64,000 bases of DNA, from positions 129,577,337 through 129,641,336 of the forward strand of contig NW_026947485.1 of assembly GCF_034190915.1 (NCBI RefSeq), written 5' to 3'. Each line of letters begins with the position of its first letter. The first letter of the stretch is position 1. Source of the stretch: Cavia porcellus (taxonomy: Eukaryota; Chordata; Mammalia; Rodentia; Caviidae). A program made the translations under genes and the position numbers. Positions 24,451-38,088 of the stretch are shown piece after piece. A model generated the notes under the pieces. It worked only from the letters and a program-made list of their open reading frames with translations. It searched no databases and had not been told where the DNA came from.

Positions 24451-27400
24451 AGATAATACAATAGCTAAGGAAAAAAGAAAAAACTAAATAGGCTAAGAAT
24501 ATAACCACGAAAGATTTAATCTTATTTTGAAACAAAGTGACAGGCACAGCATGGGAATCTCTAGGAATTTAGGGGTTCATAAAACTTGAGAGGAACACCT
24601 AGGGGGTATGGGATGGGTCTGCTGTTCCTGGTCTGGAGCCAACCCTTTGTCTGGCCGATCGCCGAGGACCTCAGCCTGGCCGGTGTATCAGCACGAGTGC
24701 TGTAATCTTGCTTTTCCATGCCATTAAATGTTGACGCACTCAACTTTCAAAAAATTCCTACTTTAAGGAATTTTCATACGATACATCGAAACATTTAGGA
24801 AAGGTGCGACTCTATTATTTGATTATAGACATTAAACATTTCATCAGACTTTCCTGAATGACTTCAGGTGTCACATCTTGTTACTCTTACATTCCTACAG
24901 AGTCCCAACAATGCTCATTGCATTAAAATCAAATTCTATTTACTGAAAATTTAGAAGTGAATTTTGGGGGCAGGAAAGGTACTGGAAATTGAACCTTTCC
25001 ATGGGACGTGTGTAACAGTGACCCAAACTAAAGGCCTCTAACAATTTTTAACTTGCTATATTCAAACACAAATAAGTCACCTATGCGTCTATGCAGCACA
25101 GGCCACCGCCGCACGGGATGCGTGTGAGTGGCCATGTGAATATGCTTCCAAACGTATGGCTTAGCTGCTCTCACACAAGAACCACAAATGAGCAGCACTT
25201 GGGAAAACACATGGTGAATATTTTGTGTTCAGTAGGTCTCTTTTCCTGCAGGACAAATCTGAGGTATTTCTCACACAACATTTGAACAGAAATCTACAAA
25301 GGCAACTTAAAAAATGTACACACACATGTTCGCAAACAGGTTTTATTCTTCCTGAAGAGATTTTAAACTTATGTGTTTCTGCCCTGGGACTTAGTGGTCC
25401 TACACCAAGCTAAGCAAGGAAGACACTTGCAGTTTTTCTGTCAGAGCTACTTGAAATAAAGACAGTCTCCTTTGAAAAAAGGCACGTCATAGCGAATGAC
25501 TAATGGTAGGTAAAGTTTATAAAAATTCGATACTATCAACAACTGATTGTTACTTTTCACCAATTCCTCAAAGTACAGGGTTTAATTTTTAAAATGAGAC
25601 AGACAATGTTTAAAAAAACTTTAATGACAACTTAATATTTCAGCTGTGAACAGAAATGCAGTGAGGCAATAGGGTTCTTGCAAAATACATATGTTTTTCC
25701 CTAGCTGGCAAAGAATATGCTGCCTTGTAAATTTCTTCTGGCAGCAAAAGCCAAAAATCTATCTCTACGGTAAGATTTGTATTCTAGTAAACAAAATTTA
25801 AATCAACATAAAAATAAAACGTGAATTTTTGAATTGAGAATTACTTAAAAGAAGTGGAAATATAGCTAGATCTTTATTCATACTAGAAAGCAATATAGCT
25901 ATCTATGTTTTATATTGAGAAAATCCAAACAGTGCTTGGTGTAAAATGTTCTGTAATCCTGGTTGAAATTAGCAATTTAAATTTGCTGAATCAGGTTTCA
26001 GTGCAATATCTAATATACAAATCACAAAGATTTGAGTATTTTCACAATTGTAAAAAATGATTCAAAAGGCCATAGGTTAACAATAATGAATGTATGTGAC
26101 ACAATAATTATTAAAGTATGCAATCTTTGATAATAATTTATTTGTTTTACAAATGCATTGGGGGGTTAACATTTTTCAATTCATCTGTGACAAACCATGA
26201 AATTCAATACTGCTCACCATGACCAAGCCATGAAATTTGTCAACTTTGTTCCTGATTTTCATAGGGCCTTCCTCTTAGATGAAATGACTCAGTGAACTGA
26301 GAGCATAGTAATTTTTTCGTTTATGGTAAAGCAGTTTAGTTCACCAGGATTTATTATGGGATTCATACTTAAGCATTTTATGATTATGAACCATTATATA
26401 TATAATTTTAACCTTATGGAGATTTATCTCATTATTTCTTTCCCTTGTTGAAAGAATTTTCCATTTTTTAAATTCGTTCTCCACTTGAGTTGGTAGAAGC
26501 AATATTCTATAAACAACGAGTTTGTTGAAAGTCAAAAAGCAGGTGAAAACTATTGGGAAATTCAAACTAAAGTTATTAGTTACTCTTAGGATATACAAGA
26601 CAAATGTCTTGAAATTTATTGAAAATCATAAAATAAAAAAAGAAAAGCATGGTATATATACCATCTTTATCAAAAAGTTACAGAAAGCAATATTTCACTC
26701 ACTAGCCTAAGTAGAAATATTATGTGAAATTTTTGTTAAGAAACTAAAAACATACAATTATTTACTCTTTAATGTGAAATCAATAGCATTTGAGGAGGAT
26801 TTTAAAATATCAATACTTAAATTCTAATAGCCATTCCAGTCTCTTCTATAACATTACAAATGTGAGTCAGATTAACCTGAAATCAAAATTATTCAAAAAT
26901 TTTAATTTCTGAGTCTTGTTTATCTAAGTAAAATGTTAACCTCTTTTAATGCAATTACTTATTTCTATTTCCACTTTCTGCTACTAGTTAAGACATTAAA
27001 TTCTACTACTAAAAGCACAAATCTACAGCAGATATCATTGAAAGTGTGAAGCTATTAGGTCTCTTAGAGTTGTGCAAATTTTAGCAATTTTTTAAAGTTT
27101 ATTTTTTATAAGAGCAAATTATATAGAGTTAAAAACTGAAACATATTTTTGAAAGAGCAAAAAGCAACTACATGTGATTTTTATATAGTATCAAGCAATA
27201 AGTAAGATAAGCAACTCACAAAGGTAGTTTGATCACCTTTTTCAAAAGTAAACCCTACCAACTGAATGGGATTGGTGAGTAGAGATGCAACATTCATGGT
27301 GACTAAACTGCTTTGAGAATAAAGAATCTCTGTTGGTTGATGCCATCTTACAAAATATACCAATGCATACAATATATCACAAAGGGTTTTGCAAAAATTT

Positions 27401-27504
27401 ACTTGCTACTTAACACAATTTGATAAATGACATGAAAAGACCTTTGTTAAACACATTATGTTACATATTAACATAGCTGAAAATAATACATATTTGATAC
27501 TTAC

Positions 27505-27687
27505 TTATATAATTCTTTTAATGGTGAGGTCAAAATGGCTAATGTTGTAAGCAGATTGTTACAATGGATATGAATTTTAAAGATTTTATTATCCTTATAC
27601 TCTTGAGGCCTCAGTAGTCTCTGTACAGATGTACAAACGGACCATAACATGTTCTCAGTGCATATCAAAATTGTTGTGACATCAAGT
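27505..27687 (-). CDS. KIAA0825: KIAA0825 internal coding exon
   Basis: This exon is 183 bp, phase 2 in and phase 2 out. The acceptor is TTCTTCTTAATAG and the donor is AA|GTAAGT, a consensus site. The first base completes the Arg codon from the exon at 30357-30547. The peptide starts [20 protein letters not shown], contains [20 protein letters not shown] and ends [10 protein letters not shown] plus a split Lys codon. It is helical with several Cys and His, but they show no metal-site spacing I recognise. The match to the recalled human protein is nearly residue for residue. The exon is symmetric, so skipping would preserve frame. Confidence 0.94.
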
Positions 27688-28264
27688 CTATTAAGAAGAA
27701 AAAGAATCATGTTAAACAGCATAATCTTTCTACTTTGCATATATATTTTCATCCATTACTCTTATGCTAAGCCTATGTAAGAGTGGAAAAGATTTGGTTA
27801 GATGTCAGAGTTTTAGAGATCAAAAAATAAAGTATCAAAGATATCTTCTGAGTTTCCGAGTGTTAAATTACCCATAGTACCATCATCTTTAGAGATAGTG
27901 AGGTCTATAAAAGTATCTGTGTTCAAGGAATGCTTTTTAAAAAACATTTACTTTGCATTATCAGGATTCTTCTCCAGAAATTCAAGAGACTGTCCTTGAA
28001 ATTGTATTGAGCAAAATAGAGCTAGATACAAAGAAAAATTTGCTGTTGTCAACACATATGTGGTAGGTGAAAATGTGGTAGCAGAACAATTCTCCTCAGC
28101 CTCTTGCAAAAGCAAGTTATCATGCAGGGTAATGTGTTGGGCCAGTAGAGAGTGGTAAAAAGGAACAGTACAAACAGAGATTTTATAACTTCAGAATTCC
28201 CAATATTTTATCAGTTATGGAAAACTTTCTGTGTTATTTTAGTCATAAAGTTATTTCTTTTTGT

Positions 28265-28640
28265 TTCCACCTTTGAGAAGCTTTAATAATTTTTAAAATA
28301 TATTTTTATTTTTAATTGACATGTAGTAATTATACTTATTTATGGGATACAGTGTGACAATACATGAATATAGTGGATAATGTCAGTTAGTGAATTGGCA
28401 TACTATCACTTTAGAAATATAATATATTCTTTCTTTCTTTCTTTTGCGAATATTCAAAATCCTACTGGCTATTTTGAAATAATCAACTAATTGTCATCAA
28501 CCATAATTATCTCAAAATGCTATAAAACATTGTACTTATTCTTCCTATCCAACCACATCCTGTGCAAGTTAACCATACTTACTCTCTGGCCCTCTTCCCC
28601 TCTTTCCTGGATTTTAATAAGAACTCAAATTTATATTTAA
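28265..28640 (-). mobile_element. Old L1 3' end, antisense
   Basis: The plus strand reads TTTTTAATTGACATGTAGTA, then TTATGGGATACAGTGTGACA and CTTATTCTTCCTATCCAACC, which is the antisense of the 3'UTR of older L1 families. It is AT-rich and decayed. Both ends were placed by eye. Confidence 0.55.
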
Positions 28641-28814
28641 AGATTTTTTCTTTGTATATGACTAAATTGAGCAGACCTCAGTTTACTTTCTTTTGTTCTT
28701 TTAAATTCAGGGATGAAGAAACAGAAAATGGAAATTTTAAAGTGGTAAGAAAAAAATGGCATTTAGGCCTCAAATTTAGTATACATAATGAATTGTTATA
28801 TATTAATAATATAT

Positions 28815-28825
28815 TACACACACAT

Positions 28826-28858
<33 letters not shown>

Positions 28859-28985
28859 CATGTTTTGGGTTACATGACATGCAGTGACTATTGAAATACT
28901 AAAAGCATCAATAATTACCTTTAGGAAGGTTTAATAGTAGCTCTTATTTATTTTCTCTAATTGCCAAATTAATCCAACACCCACA

Positions 28986-29019
<34 letters not shown>
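28815..29019. repeat. Two CA microsatellites
   Basis: CA followed by TA at 28815-28860, and a second CA array at 28982-29019. The 120 bp between them is ordinary AT-rich intron. Confidence 0.95.
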
Positions 29020-29022
<3 letters not shown>

Positions 29023-29322
29023 TGATTGCTACACTGATAATTTAGGATTAAACACTCAAATTAAAATATTTACAGATTTTGCTTATGAAAACTAGAAGCA
29101 ATAATTCTAGTTTTTCTGGCATTTTTATGTAACCATCTAGAAAATAAAAGGCAAAAGTCTCCACAGCATAGTTAATTAATTAAATATACTATCTTCTTTA
29201 TGAGCTGACAGTAAATCTGATTTCACAAATAATCTCATAATGACTTACCACCTCATACTTGCACTGCATAAGAAAAAGAATGAAGGGTTCTTTTTTCTCA
29301 AAAGGAATTTTCCATCTATTCT

Positions 29323-29327
<5 letters not shown>

Positions 29328-29353
<26 letters not shown>
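29328..29353. repeat. Poly(T) tract
   Basis: A run of about 25 T, followed about 135 bp later by an A-rich tract at 29490-29534. I see no SINE body between them. Confidence 0.9.
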
Positions 29354-29489
29354 AGATAGCTTGGGTAGTAATTCAAAACAGCCTGTGCAAAATACCATAT
29401 TTATGAAACACTGTACCAGGACCTAAATGCCCTTCAAATTGTAGTACTTTATAAGAACATGATCAGGAAATGATTCTTCTTGAGGAACG

Positions 29490-29534
29490 AAAAAAAAAAA
29501 AAAAAAAAAAGAAAAAAGAAAAAAGAAAAAAAAA
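29490..29534. repeat. Poly(A) tract with GAAAAA interruptions
   Basis: About 20 A followed by A-runs broken by single G. This is low-complexity sequence with no attached retroposon body recognised. Confidence 0.9.
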
Positions 29535-30356
29535 GGTAGGGGCTCTTCGCTGTAGATTCCTCCTAAAATACATCTGAAAAAAAATTTTAAACCTCAAAGA
29601 CTGGTCTTAATCACCCTAGAGGAAGCATTATTTAAAGCAAGTATTTTCTTCGTAGAAATCACTGTTGTCATGTAAGGCTATTTAATACAATATTCACTGC
29701 TAAATAACCCATAGAATTGCAGTATAATTCAGCCTTTGATTTAAAACCCAGTAACCCAGTGACTTTTGCTCTTTAATTTCTGTTATTTCACATGCTGCTG
29801 AAACAGCCTTTATTAATACAGAGTGGAAGGGAATGGAAAACAAATAAAGGAAAAGAAAAAAAGAATTAGACTATATTAAGAAGAAAAATGATTAGACAAA
29901 GTAGTCTCCTTAATGAAGACAAACTACTATATTTAAAACCTTAAAAGAAAAATAAACTAAAATCCCTTGGTGGCTTAGAAACTCAAAGTCAAATTAACTG
30001 CTCAATCACAGGATGGTTGCTTTTTTTCTTCATTTCAAGACCTTAATTTTCTTTCTTAATCTTATTAACCTTTGTGTCCATGTGTCCTAGATTACAAGAG
30101 ATCTTCAATATGGTCTTAGCCATGAATGAGGCCTATACACAATTTTAAGAAGAAAGACAGAGCCAAGTTATTTTGATTCAAGGTCTACATTTCCACTTAA
30201 ATACCCCAAGAGAATTGAACACGGTTTCCTTTCAGATGTTAGAAATATGTTATCTACACAAGGACTTGTGGTGTGAGATTCAGAATCACATTCTCCTTTA
30301 TATCAACTGATGAAAAGGTTTTCATGAAAAGAAATGGCTTTCAGAACTTCAATTAC

Positions 30357-30547
30357 CTTATCTGTGAAGTTCTTTTATAACTTGGATGGGCCTGAGCATA
30401 TCTGGAAGCCAGTAAACCCAAGGATCTTTCCAGCATGTCTGCTAGGATCTCCTGGGCTAACGTAGGGGGAAGAATGGTCCAAAGATCGTGACGAAGAGCC
30501 CAGTAGAAATAATGCCACATCTGGAGTGAGAAGGAGCACCTCTCCCC
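30357..30547 (-). CDS. KIAA0825: KIAA0825 internal coding exon
   Basis: This exon is 191 bp, phase 0 in, phase 2 out. The acceptor is TTGTTTTGCCAG and the donor is AG|GTAATTG. It reads [19 protein letters not shown], then [19 protein letters not shown], and ends SYKRTSQI plus the first two bases of an Arg codon. The aromatic block [13 protein letters not shown] and the LPP-LAQEIL helix are among the most recognisable parts of the family. Two overlapping minus-strand ORFs cover it; only the frame with [10 protein letters not shown] is coding. There is no membrane segment despite the aromatic run. Confidence 0.93.
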
Positions 30548-33500
30548 CTGGCAAAACAACACACATTAAACAATAGAATCACATCTTCTAAAATGTCAGT
30601 TCACTTCCTATGAACCTAATTAGTTCAGGCTGAAAGGAAAAAGCTGGAGAGTCTGACACACTAGATGACCAAGAAAGATTTTTGACAAGATGTTAAACAC
30701 CCTCATCGACAGAGGAACATATGTTTTATTTCAATCATGAGACCAGATATTCTAATGCAAATTCAGACCACAAGAATTTAACTTAGCATATCCTTGACTT
30801 ACCTGGCCTAGTGTTGAAACTTTATTTTTAAGCAATGAGATTTTTAGCTGCTAAGCAAGTTGTGCTAGCTGGTTTAAGATAATAAACTGATTCTTATAAA
30901 GTTAAAATCTGTATACGTTTGTTTAAAAGGCATAATTTTAGCATCAATGCTAAACTGTATAAATCTTTAAGACTATTATCATCACTGAATAACTGTATAA
31001 ATCTTTCAGATTTCACATTATGAAAAAATAATGCCAGGCGTGGTGGCGTACTCCTGTAATCTCAGCACTTGGGAGGCTGAGGCAGGAGGATTGTTGCAAA
31101 TTCAAGACCAGCCTGGGCTACAAAGTGAGCTCAAGGCCAGCCTGAACTGTATAGAGAGACCCTGTCTCAAAAAGACAAAAATAAATAAATATAAAATGCA
31201 ATCCATAGCTTATTAATATTCATGAAATAAAAGAGTGAAGTGTAACTATTGAAGATTATTATCTTAGACTCTTTCTCCTGTGGCATTTCAGTAACAGTAC
31301 TGTAGCCAACAACACATAGTAGGAGGAGTCTGATTTTACATGATTTTGAAAAGCTGAAGCACATATTCCCATCATTTCTTGGCATCTTTACGGAGCAACA
31401 TTCTCTGTTATGCATCCCTCTACAAACTCTTCAGTGTACTAACTCTCCCTGACTGCAGAGGGGGACTCCTAAGTGGCCCGTGCCAAGGGAAACAGGCAGA
31501 AACTGAAAGGTAGACCCCAAGATTTTTGAGTATTAATTAAGTAACATGCTCATGGGAGGTTCACTAGCTGTTTGACCTTATTTTCTTCAGACCAGATCAA
31601 AAACTTATTTGAAACAGAAGAGTAGAATGCATTCTTCAAACATTATCCCTATTATGTTAATATATCAAAAATTAAAATAGTGAGATGTCCTTCTTTATCT
31701 CTAAGAGTAGCAATTCACTTTGACATAAAATTGTTGCTCCCTTCACTATTCACAGGTCCAAATAAATGTCATCTAAAAATCATCTGCTCTTCTCTCATAA
31801 CAAAAGTTGGTGATTTCTTATGCAGATTTAAGTATTTTCACCATGTGCTGTTCTTCTGGCAGTTTCTTTGATTACTGAAATAATTTGTAGTCACTGTAAT
31901 AATAATTTATAGATATTATCTATCTACTTTTAAATGGCACTGATAAATGAGGAGAATTGTTGTTCCTTGCCTTTATTTTGCCCAGATATCATCTCTCATT
32001 TTCTTTCAAAAGAACAAAAGAAATCAGTCCCACCTTAAACCACAGAAGTTTTTCCTCAAGGGTTTTATATAGTTCCCTGTGGAATCTGTCTTACAGCATA
32101 AATTAAATGCTACAAGCATTGCAGTAAATTTTATTTGGAAATTTTAACATGTGAAATGTGTGCTTTTACTTTACCCAACCAAATTTCAAATAAAGCAAAA
32201 ACAGAATGCAAGAAAAAGAATTGTTTCCTTGCACAAGAAATGTGGCAACAAACGTCAGAGTCAAGTTCCAATCAAAGGAGACTTTGAGTACTGGCTTCTG
32301 ACTTCCTAGCTAGATGTGCATCTAGACTGGTTAGGAAAACATGATCATACTAAAGCAACAACACTACAGCTTCTTGTGCTTTCTTTGTGGCATGAATTCT
32401 GTGATAAAGAACCCTTTTTGAATTAAGGATGGGGTTTAAAGGTTGATTCCTGAGTCCCTCCTACTTTGTATGTTGTGTAGAAAAGAATCCATGTGGTGTG
32501 TAGTATGAAAGATTCATCCTAACTTTCCCCTTGACAATGAACAGGAGCTTATCGTAATGGGATCAACAGGATTTATCATACCATAATCATTGAAATATGA
32601 AACCCAAATTTCTTGAATATTTAACTTTAAGTCATAAATGGGAAACTAAATATAGCATTATGAATACAGATTTAATCTCCTAAAAGTAAAAAAAAATACT
32701 CCTTTTAAGAGTTTTTAAAATATAAATTTCATATTTCCTTAAGAATATTCCAAAATGGTCTTTATTCAATAGTTCTCTTCAAAATGCATACAACTTCCAT
32801 GTGTGCATGGGTTTTCATTAAACTAAATGCAATTCATCCATTTTTTTCTGACCTGTTTCCTTATTTGTTGTCATTTCAAAAGTATTCTGCTAGTAAACAT
32901 CTGTTATTTTTGCAGACCCACTGTAATGTAAATAGATGTGGGCTTTTATTTAGATTACATATCAGGAAACAAGCAGCTGGGCTTTGTTATATAAGCCACT
33001 CGATATTATCATTGAACAGACAATTCTTTATTTTGTCACTATTGGAAAACACAAGTTTCTAAAATTGAGCAATATCAACTTTACTGAGTTTAATTTTAAA
33101 CACGTAATCTGAACACCCGTTGTCCCTTGTGGCCAGCACCTTGTAAGGGAGACACTCACCTCTTTACTCTTAAACCTGACAGTTTAGAAAATGGAAATGA
33201 TGTACCTGGGGCTTAGTTGCTAACACAAAACATGAGCAAATATCGTCCTGTGTCTGTTAAATTCTTTTACTCTTGCTCTACTGTGCTCTGCACATGGTGA
33301 TACGCTCTCCTGAGATCTCTATCCTATCCTTTGCCTGCAGCCAAGTAGAGAGCATCTCCTTCCCTCTCCTAACAGGCGACTGAAAACACAGTACTTCTCT
33401 TCCACAGCTCAGGTGAGAGGAGCAGAACAGGGAGAGGAGCAGAAAGGGTGCAGAAAGCAAGCTAAAACCATAGCAGGTACACCATGTGTCAAATGGTGTG

Positions 33501-35203
33501 AAATCTGTGCTATTTTTAGAAGGATCTTATTTTTGGTAAATAGAAAAGCAGTATCACTTTATTTTGCTAAGCATAAATAATAATCACTAACTCTGCAATT
33601 AAATTGTAACTACTGACCACGTAAGTATATGGAAGCTACAGTATCGTGTAATCACAGGGTAACTACCTTGTTATTTCTGTCTTTACAGCCAAAGCCTTGT
33701 CATAAGATTTAAGAGCTGTGTGTTGCATTTACATGGTAATTTGGTGGGTTTTTTTCTTCTAAATACTTGGTAACTTCGATAACAGGTTCTTAATACATCC
33801 ACTTATTATTTATACTATACAACTATTCTAGTTTCCAATTTGCATAAGAGGAAACAAAATATCCTTCTATTGAACATATAGAGATGATACCTGTTCTTCA
33901 CTGAAAACATCATACAAAATTGCTCATTAGTAACCTGACATATTGAAATAGTTTGAAACATGAGATGGATTCATTTTCAACCTTTTTATTCCTCAAGGCA
34001 AATAAGGATGCTGCCAGGAGAGGGGAAGACCAACACTTTCATTCTTATCTCAGGCTCCCAGCTGTACCACACCACTTTCTTTCTCAGTCTGCTCACTGCT
34101 GCCACTACTGTTTGAAGTGTGTCAAGTTTGGAAAGCCCTGTATGGATGCTCTTGCAAAAAGCAAAGCTATCTGGGAAGAGCCTCTAAAGGAGAGATGAAA
34201 TGGCCTCAGAAAAACTGAAAGGCGCTCTAAAAGATCTTCTTATTAGCTTCTCCTCTGTGTTGTAGCAACATTTATTATGATAACCCAGGCATAAATAGAG
34301 CCATGGGGATCTTCACTCCAGGAAGGTGACAGGAGCAACTACCGAATAAAACCCTGCTCTGTTACTAAGACTCCATTGTGGTTCAAATGATCCAGAGAAA
34401 CAAAAATCATAAACTTTGATTCAGATGAAAAGGTGAAACAGAAGAGCTAAGGAAGTTAGGAGTGGCTGTGGAATTAAAAACCTCTCCATTGTCTTTTATT
34501 AAGATATTACAGACGTTTCACTTTTTCAATGGAATCAGCTTTGAGGAATTTCAAGCGTTGTGCTCTGTAGGTAACATCTATAGAATTCAAAGATGGAGGC
34601 ATTCATAAAGCTTGATGGTGAATCGTTTTAATTTATCCACAATTCAAGTGTATGGGGCCTCACTGGGATTTAACTTGGAGAAATGTGGGATTTCAAATCA
34701 TGGGCTAAATGAAAATAGGTAAGCTATAAATGATCAGATGAGGTTGGCTTAAAGCATACTCATGAGAATGAAAAGAGAAAAAATCAGAATAAAAAATAAA
34801 GCCACTTAACAAAAACTACTTATCAAACACAGAAGGAAATATACAAGGCAAAAAAACCCTGCAAGGATAGCCATAACTGACACCTTTGGAAAACAAGGGG
34901 TTTTGGTATTATCTCTTAGCTTTTTCATTCTATCTCATTATACTCCAATTTATACAGTACAGTAACATTGCAGCTCAATTAAGTTATTTTTACTTTTAAG
35001 CAGAAGGAGAGTTCTGATGTCTAATTTATTTCAGGTTTTTAAAAACTGTTTTCTCTATGCACGAATTCAATATTTAAAAAATATTATCCTAACAGCCTTC
35101 GTATGTGAGTAACGCCAATCTCATGTTTTTAATTAGCCCAAAAGCAGGTAGACAGTAAAACATATTTGTGTAAAAAGGAGGGGTAGTAAACTTAACTTCA
35201 CAC
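30548..35203. other. KIAA0825: Intron of KIAA0825, 4.7 kb
   Basis: It holds a single B1 at 31031. The remainder is AT-rich with no recognised element; an 81-codon plus-strand ORF at 33953-34198 is discussed under rejected items. Confidence 0.8.
31031..31185 (+). repeat. B1 SINE
   Basis: GCCAGGCGTGGTGGCGTACT, CTCAGCACTTGGGAGGCTGA and the duplicated GTGAGCTCAAGGCCAGCCTG are present, ending ACCCTGTCTCAAAAAGAC. It lies in the intron between the exons at 30357 and 35204, antisense to the gene. Confidence 0.9.
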
Positions 35204-35354
35204 CTCATAAAAAGCTTTGTAGTCATCCCAGTGGTGGCTCTCAGCATCCTGTAAAATGCTTGTAGCACAAACTCTGATGCAGTAGTCCGTAACTTGAAAC
35301 TGTAGCGTGTTGATGAATTCCTGATACCGTTGGACAGGCACCAGGAATAGGGGT
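35204..35354 (-). CDS. KIAA0825: KIAA0825 internal coding exon
   Basis: This exon is 151 bp, phase 2 in and phase 0 out. The acceptor is CTCCGAGCAG, whose pyrimidine tract is poor, and the donor is GAG|GTGTGA, a weak U1 match. After completing a lysine codon it encodes [18 protein letters not shown] and then a Cys-containing stretch ([17 protein letters not shown]) ending [11 protein letters not shown]. The correct frame has no Met start. An apparent 108-residue ORF across 35089-35415 is another frame and should be ignored. The exon is identified by order, phase and recalled similarity to human KIAA0825. Confidence 0.9.
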
Positions 35355-36710
35355 CTGCTCGGAGGGAATGATCAAAGAGACAGAGATTTAAGGCCTGTGC
35401 AGTAGGAGGTAACAATCTCCAGGACTACAAATGGTTTTGATTATTAGATATCAATCATTCATTTCCTCCTAATGCTGAAACCCGCATCCACATTCACTTT
35501 CTAAAAAGAAAGGGGGAGAGGAAAAAAAAACCCTGGTCTTTGTTTTGCAAGCCCTTTGAAAACGTACATCTGCTGTTCTACAAATATGCACTTCAACTTG
35601 AGACAAACTGCATTGTCGATACATCATTCAAAGCTCAAAGTATTTTTTTGCAAGCCTATTATTAGAGATGGGTGCATTATTTAGGCATTAGGTTATCGTG
35701 ATTACCAGAGAACAACATACACTTGTCAGAACTAACTTTTATAAAGCAATCACACATGCCACATGCAGTCTTTTTATTTAAAGAATTGTAATTTTGTAGA
35801 TGCCAATTATCTCATAAACTGTTTTTAAAGATCCCACAAAAATAAAGTGATTTCTGACACATTTTGTTTATAAATTCAAGTATGAATCACAACATCTAAT
35901 TACTTATGAGAATTAAAGAAATATCATAGCTAGTTCCCACAACAAGCCAAAATTATTTTTATCTTCAGCTATTTATAGTGCACTATTTTCTTTCTTAACT
36001 AAGATGCGCTGAAAGCTGAATAAAGAATATAGAATAAATTCTTGGGGGTCACACTGGACTTCTTGATCCACATGTTCCCTTCACAAAGGGTCACATGCCC
36101 TTCTGGAGAGTGTGATGATAGTAATTATGGTAAATTTTATCTCTCTACACAAAACATATTGTAATTTTAAACTGCTGTATATGAGAGTCAAGATAGGTAG
36201 ATGCTTCCTCTTCAAACATTACAGATAGTCAGTTACTAAATAGAGTCCTGCAATATGTTTACCCTAGTCATTAAAATAGAGGAAAAAACATTTATTCCCT
36301 CCGTGGCGGTTCCTAACAGCTTGTTGGCTTAGAAACAGAAGAGAGAAGTAAATATTTCACCAATGCGTATGTCCAAAAAGTTTCTTTTCTTTTTTTTCTT
36401 TTTTTTTTTCTTCAGTGTGGTCAGTATCATGTGAAAGAGCTACACTTAATCACATGATAAGAAACACAGAAAATAGCTGCTTTTTTGAATGTGCCTTCAT
36501 ATAGATATCCTTTTTTACTGTCTATGTATATAGTTTAGTATGCCCCGGGTTCCACCTTTTTGACATTTTCTAGTCAAGACAAATGAAAATAATTTGCCAT
36601 GCTAATTATTATTCTCTCCTGCTCAAATATTATCATCAAAATTTCACTCTGGCAATATCTGAAGATTACATGTTTCTTTAAGCATGAGTATCAATTTAAA
36701 TAACACTCAC

Positions 36711-36976
36711 TTCTGAGTAGTTTCTTTCATCAAATTATCATACTGAGTGAAGTGTTGGAAGACATACACCGCGGTGGAGAGGACTGTGAGTAGGTTTTTC
36801 AGGGGTGCTCTGGAAGGAACCTCCTTGCTTCTCTCTTGCAGTCTTTCCAGGACAGCTGTTGCCACTTTACAACAGGCCTCCACCAAGTTTGCTCTAATTT
36901 CCTGAAAAGAACCATCTCTGCATGCCAGAGCCAGTGGAAGCATTGTGTCAAGTTTTTCCATGATGTCAGAACAAAA
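36711..36976 (-). CDS. KIAA0825: KIAA0825 internal coding exon
   Basis: This is the largest exon in the window: 266 bp, phase 0 in, phase 2 out. The acceptor is TTTCTCCCTAG and the donor is CAGAA|GTGAGT. It begins [18 protein letters not shown] and runs through [20 protein letters not shown] and [20 protein letters not shown] to LMKETTQ. The composition is strongly alpha-helical, with no signal peptide or membrane segment. It resembles closely the human KIAA0825 segment I recall. The in-frame ATG used by a naive ORF call lies inside the exon and is not a start; five codons of exon precede it. No known catalytic motif is visible. Confidence 0.92.
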
Positions 36977-38088
36977 CTAGGGAGAAATAAATGTGGCACT
37001 GAGTTATTTGTATTCTGACAGCACCATGTAATTTATGTACAATAGAGCCAAATTCCTAAATAATGAATTTGGCATCAAACATAAATACAGTGACGCAGCT
37101 ATGTAATAATCAATTTCTCAGTTGCAGAAAGTTAAGTGTTTCATGTCAAATAAGGAAATACCAAACTGATGCTTCTCTATATATAACCTTCAAACTTTAT
37201 ACTTACCAGGCAGACATTATAGAAAACTCAGAAACCACTTCATTTGACAAATACCCCTTTTTAGGTAGTTAACAGATCTCAGAAAATATGTCCTTGATAT
37301 TGTTTACATTGTTTTTTAAATTATCCTAATCTTCTTTCGCTAAATTTTCATTGAATTTTTATGTCAAATACTACCTATAAATACCAGTTTAATTTAAATA
37401 AATAAGAAGCAGCAGAAATAATCTTATGGCGTTTTCATGTTGATAAAGAGTCAGCAGCTTTCAGAAGGGAAGAGCCTGGCTTTTCACTTTTTACTGTGGA
37501 TCTGCCTTCTCTAACGGTGCTGAGTGGGATGGGCGGGAAAGGGAAGCCAGTGTAGCTCCCTAGGAAATGTTCTAGCACCTCAAGTCAGGAGGGACTTGGT
37601 GCTGAGTGACTATATTTAGCAACACTTGCCTACTTCTTATTTGCTCAGTATTTTTGTGACTATCAAAACACGGGTAAACATATTCAGACTGATGCTAGTG
37701 ACATGGAAGGTCCATTTAGGTATAAATAAAGATATTTTAATTACTATAACCAAGAAAAGACAATTGTCATCTTCAACCTCTACATTTCTCCTAGAGTCAT
37801 TCAAAGCTAAAATCAAAACAGGCTGTTTTCCATCTCCTTTTCAGTCCCAGAGGTCCTTTTCCATTGCTTCAGACTACCCAAAAAGTGAGCAAGAGGTATA
37901 AACCCTTTTTGGTAGCAGTAACCCATGCACAGCAGAGAATATAATTGTACTGGATCAGGTATTTGCCAAGAGACTCCACAATTTGATCTGCAGGTTCCTC
38001 TGTCAAGGACTTAGATTTAGAAAAGAAACAAGAAAAGAAATCCCATTCTACACAGCAGCAATTTGAAAGGATTTCAGTTGGTACTTGC

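Larger units (their letters stand above)
18400..27504. other. KIAA0825: Intron of KIAA0825, 9.1 kb
   Basis: It contains GC-richer stretches (19440-21060 and 22950-23130), a MIR, an inverted pair of B1, an ID-like SINE and an antisense L1. From 24500 to 27504 it is AT-rich and unremarkable. Confidence 0.8.
27688..30356. other. KIAA0825: Intron of KIAA0825, 2.7 kb
   Basis: It holds an antisense old L1 fragment, two CA arrays and the poly(T) and poly(A) tracts. Nothing else was recognised. Confidence 0.8.

Noticed and set aside
27181..27372. 63-codon minus-strand ORF just downstream of the exon at 27505
   Set aside because: It does not fit the KIAA0825 sequence order, which continues at 18289-18399 with matching phase, and it has no good flanking splice sites.
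33953..34198. 81-codon plus-strand ORF with several Cys and His
   Set aside because: The Cys/His spacing does not match a zinc-binding family I know, and there is no poly(A) or target-site duplication to suggest a retropseudogene.
35089..35415. 108-codon minus-strand ORF
   Set aside because: This is a shadow frame of the KIAA0825 exon at 35204-35354; the true frame is fixed by neighbouring exons.
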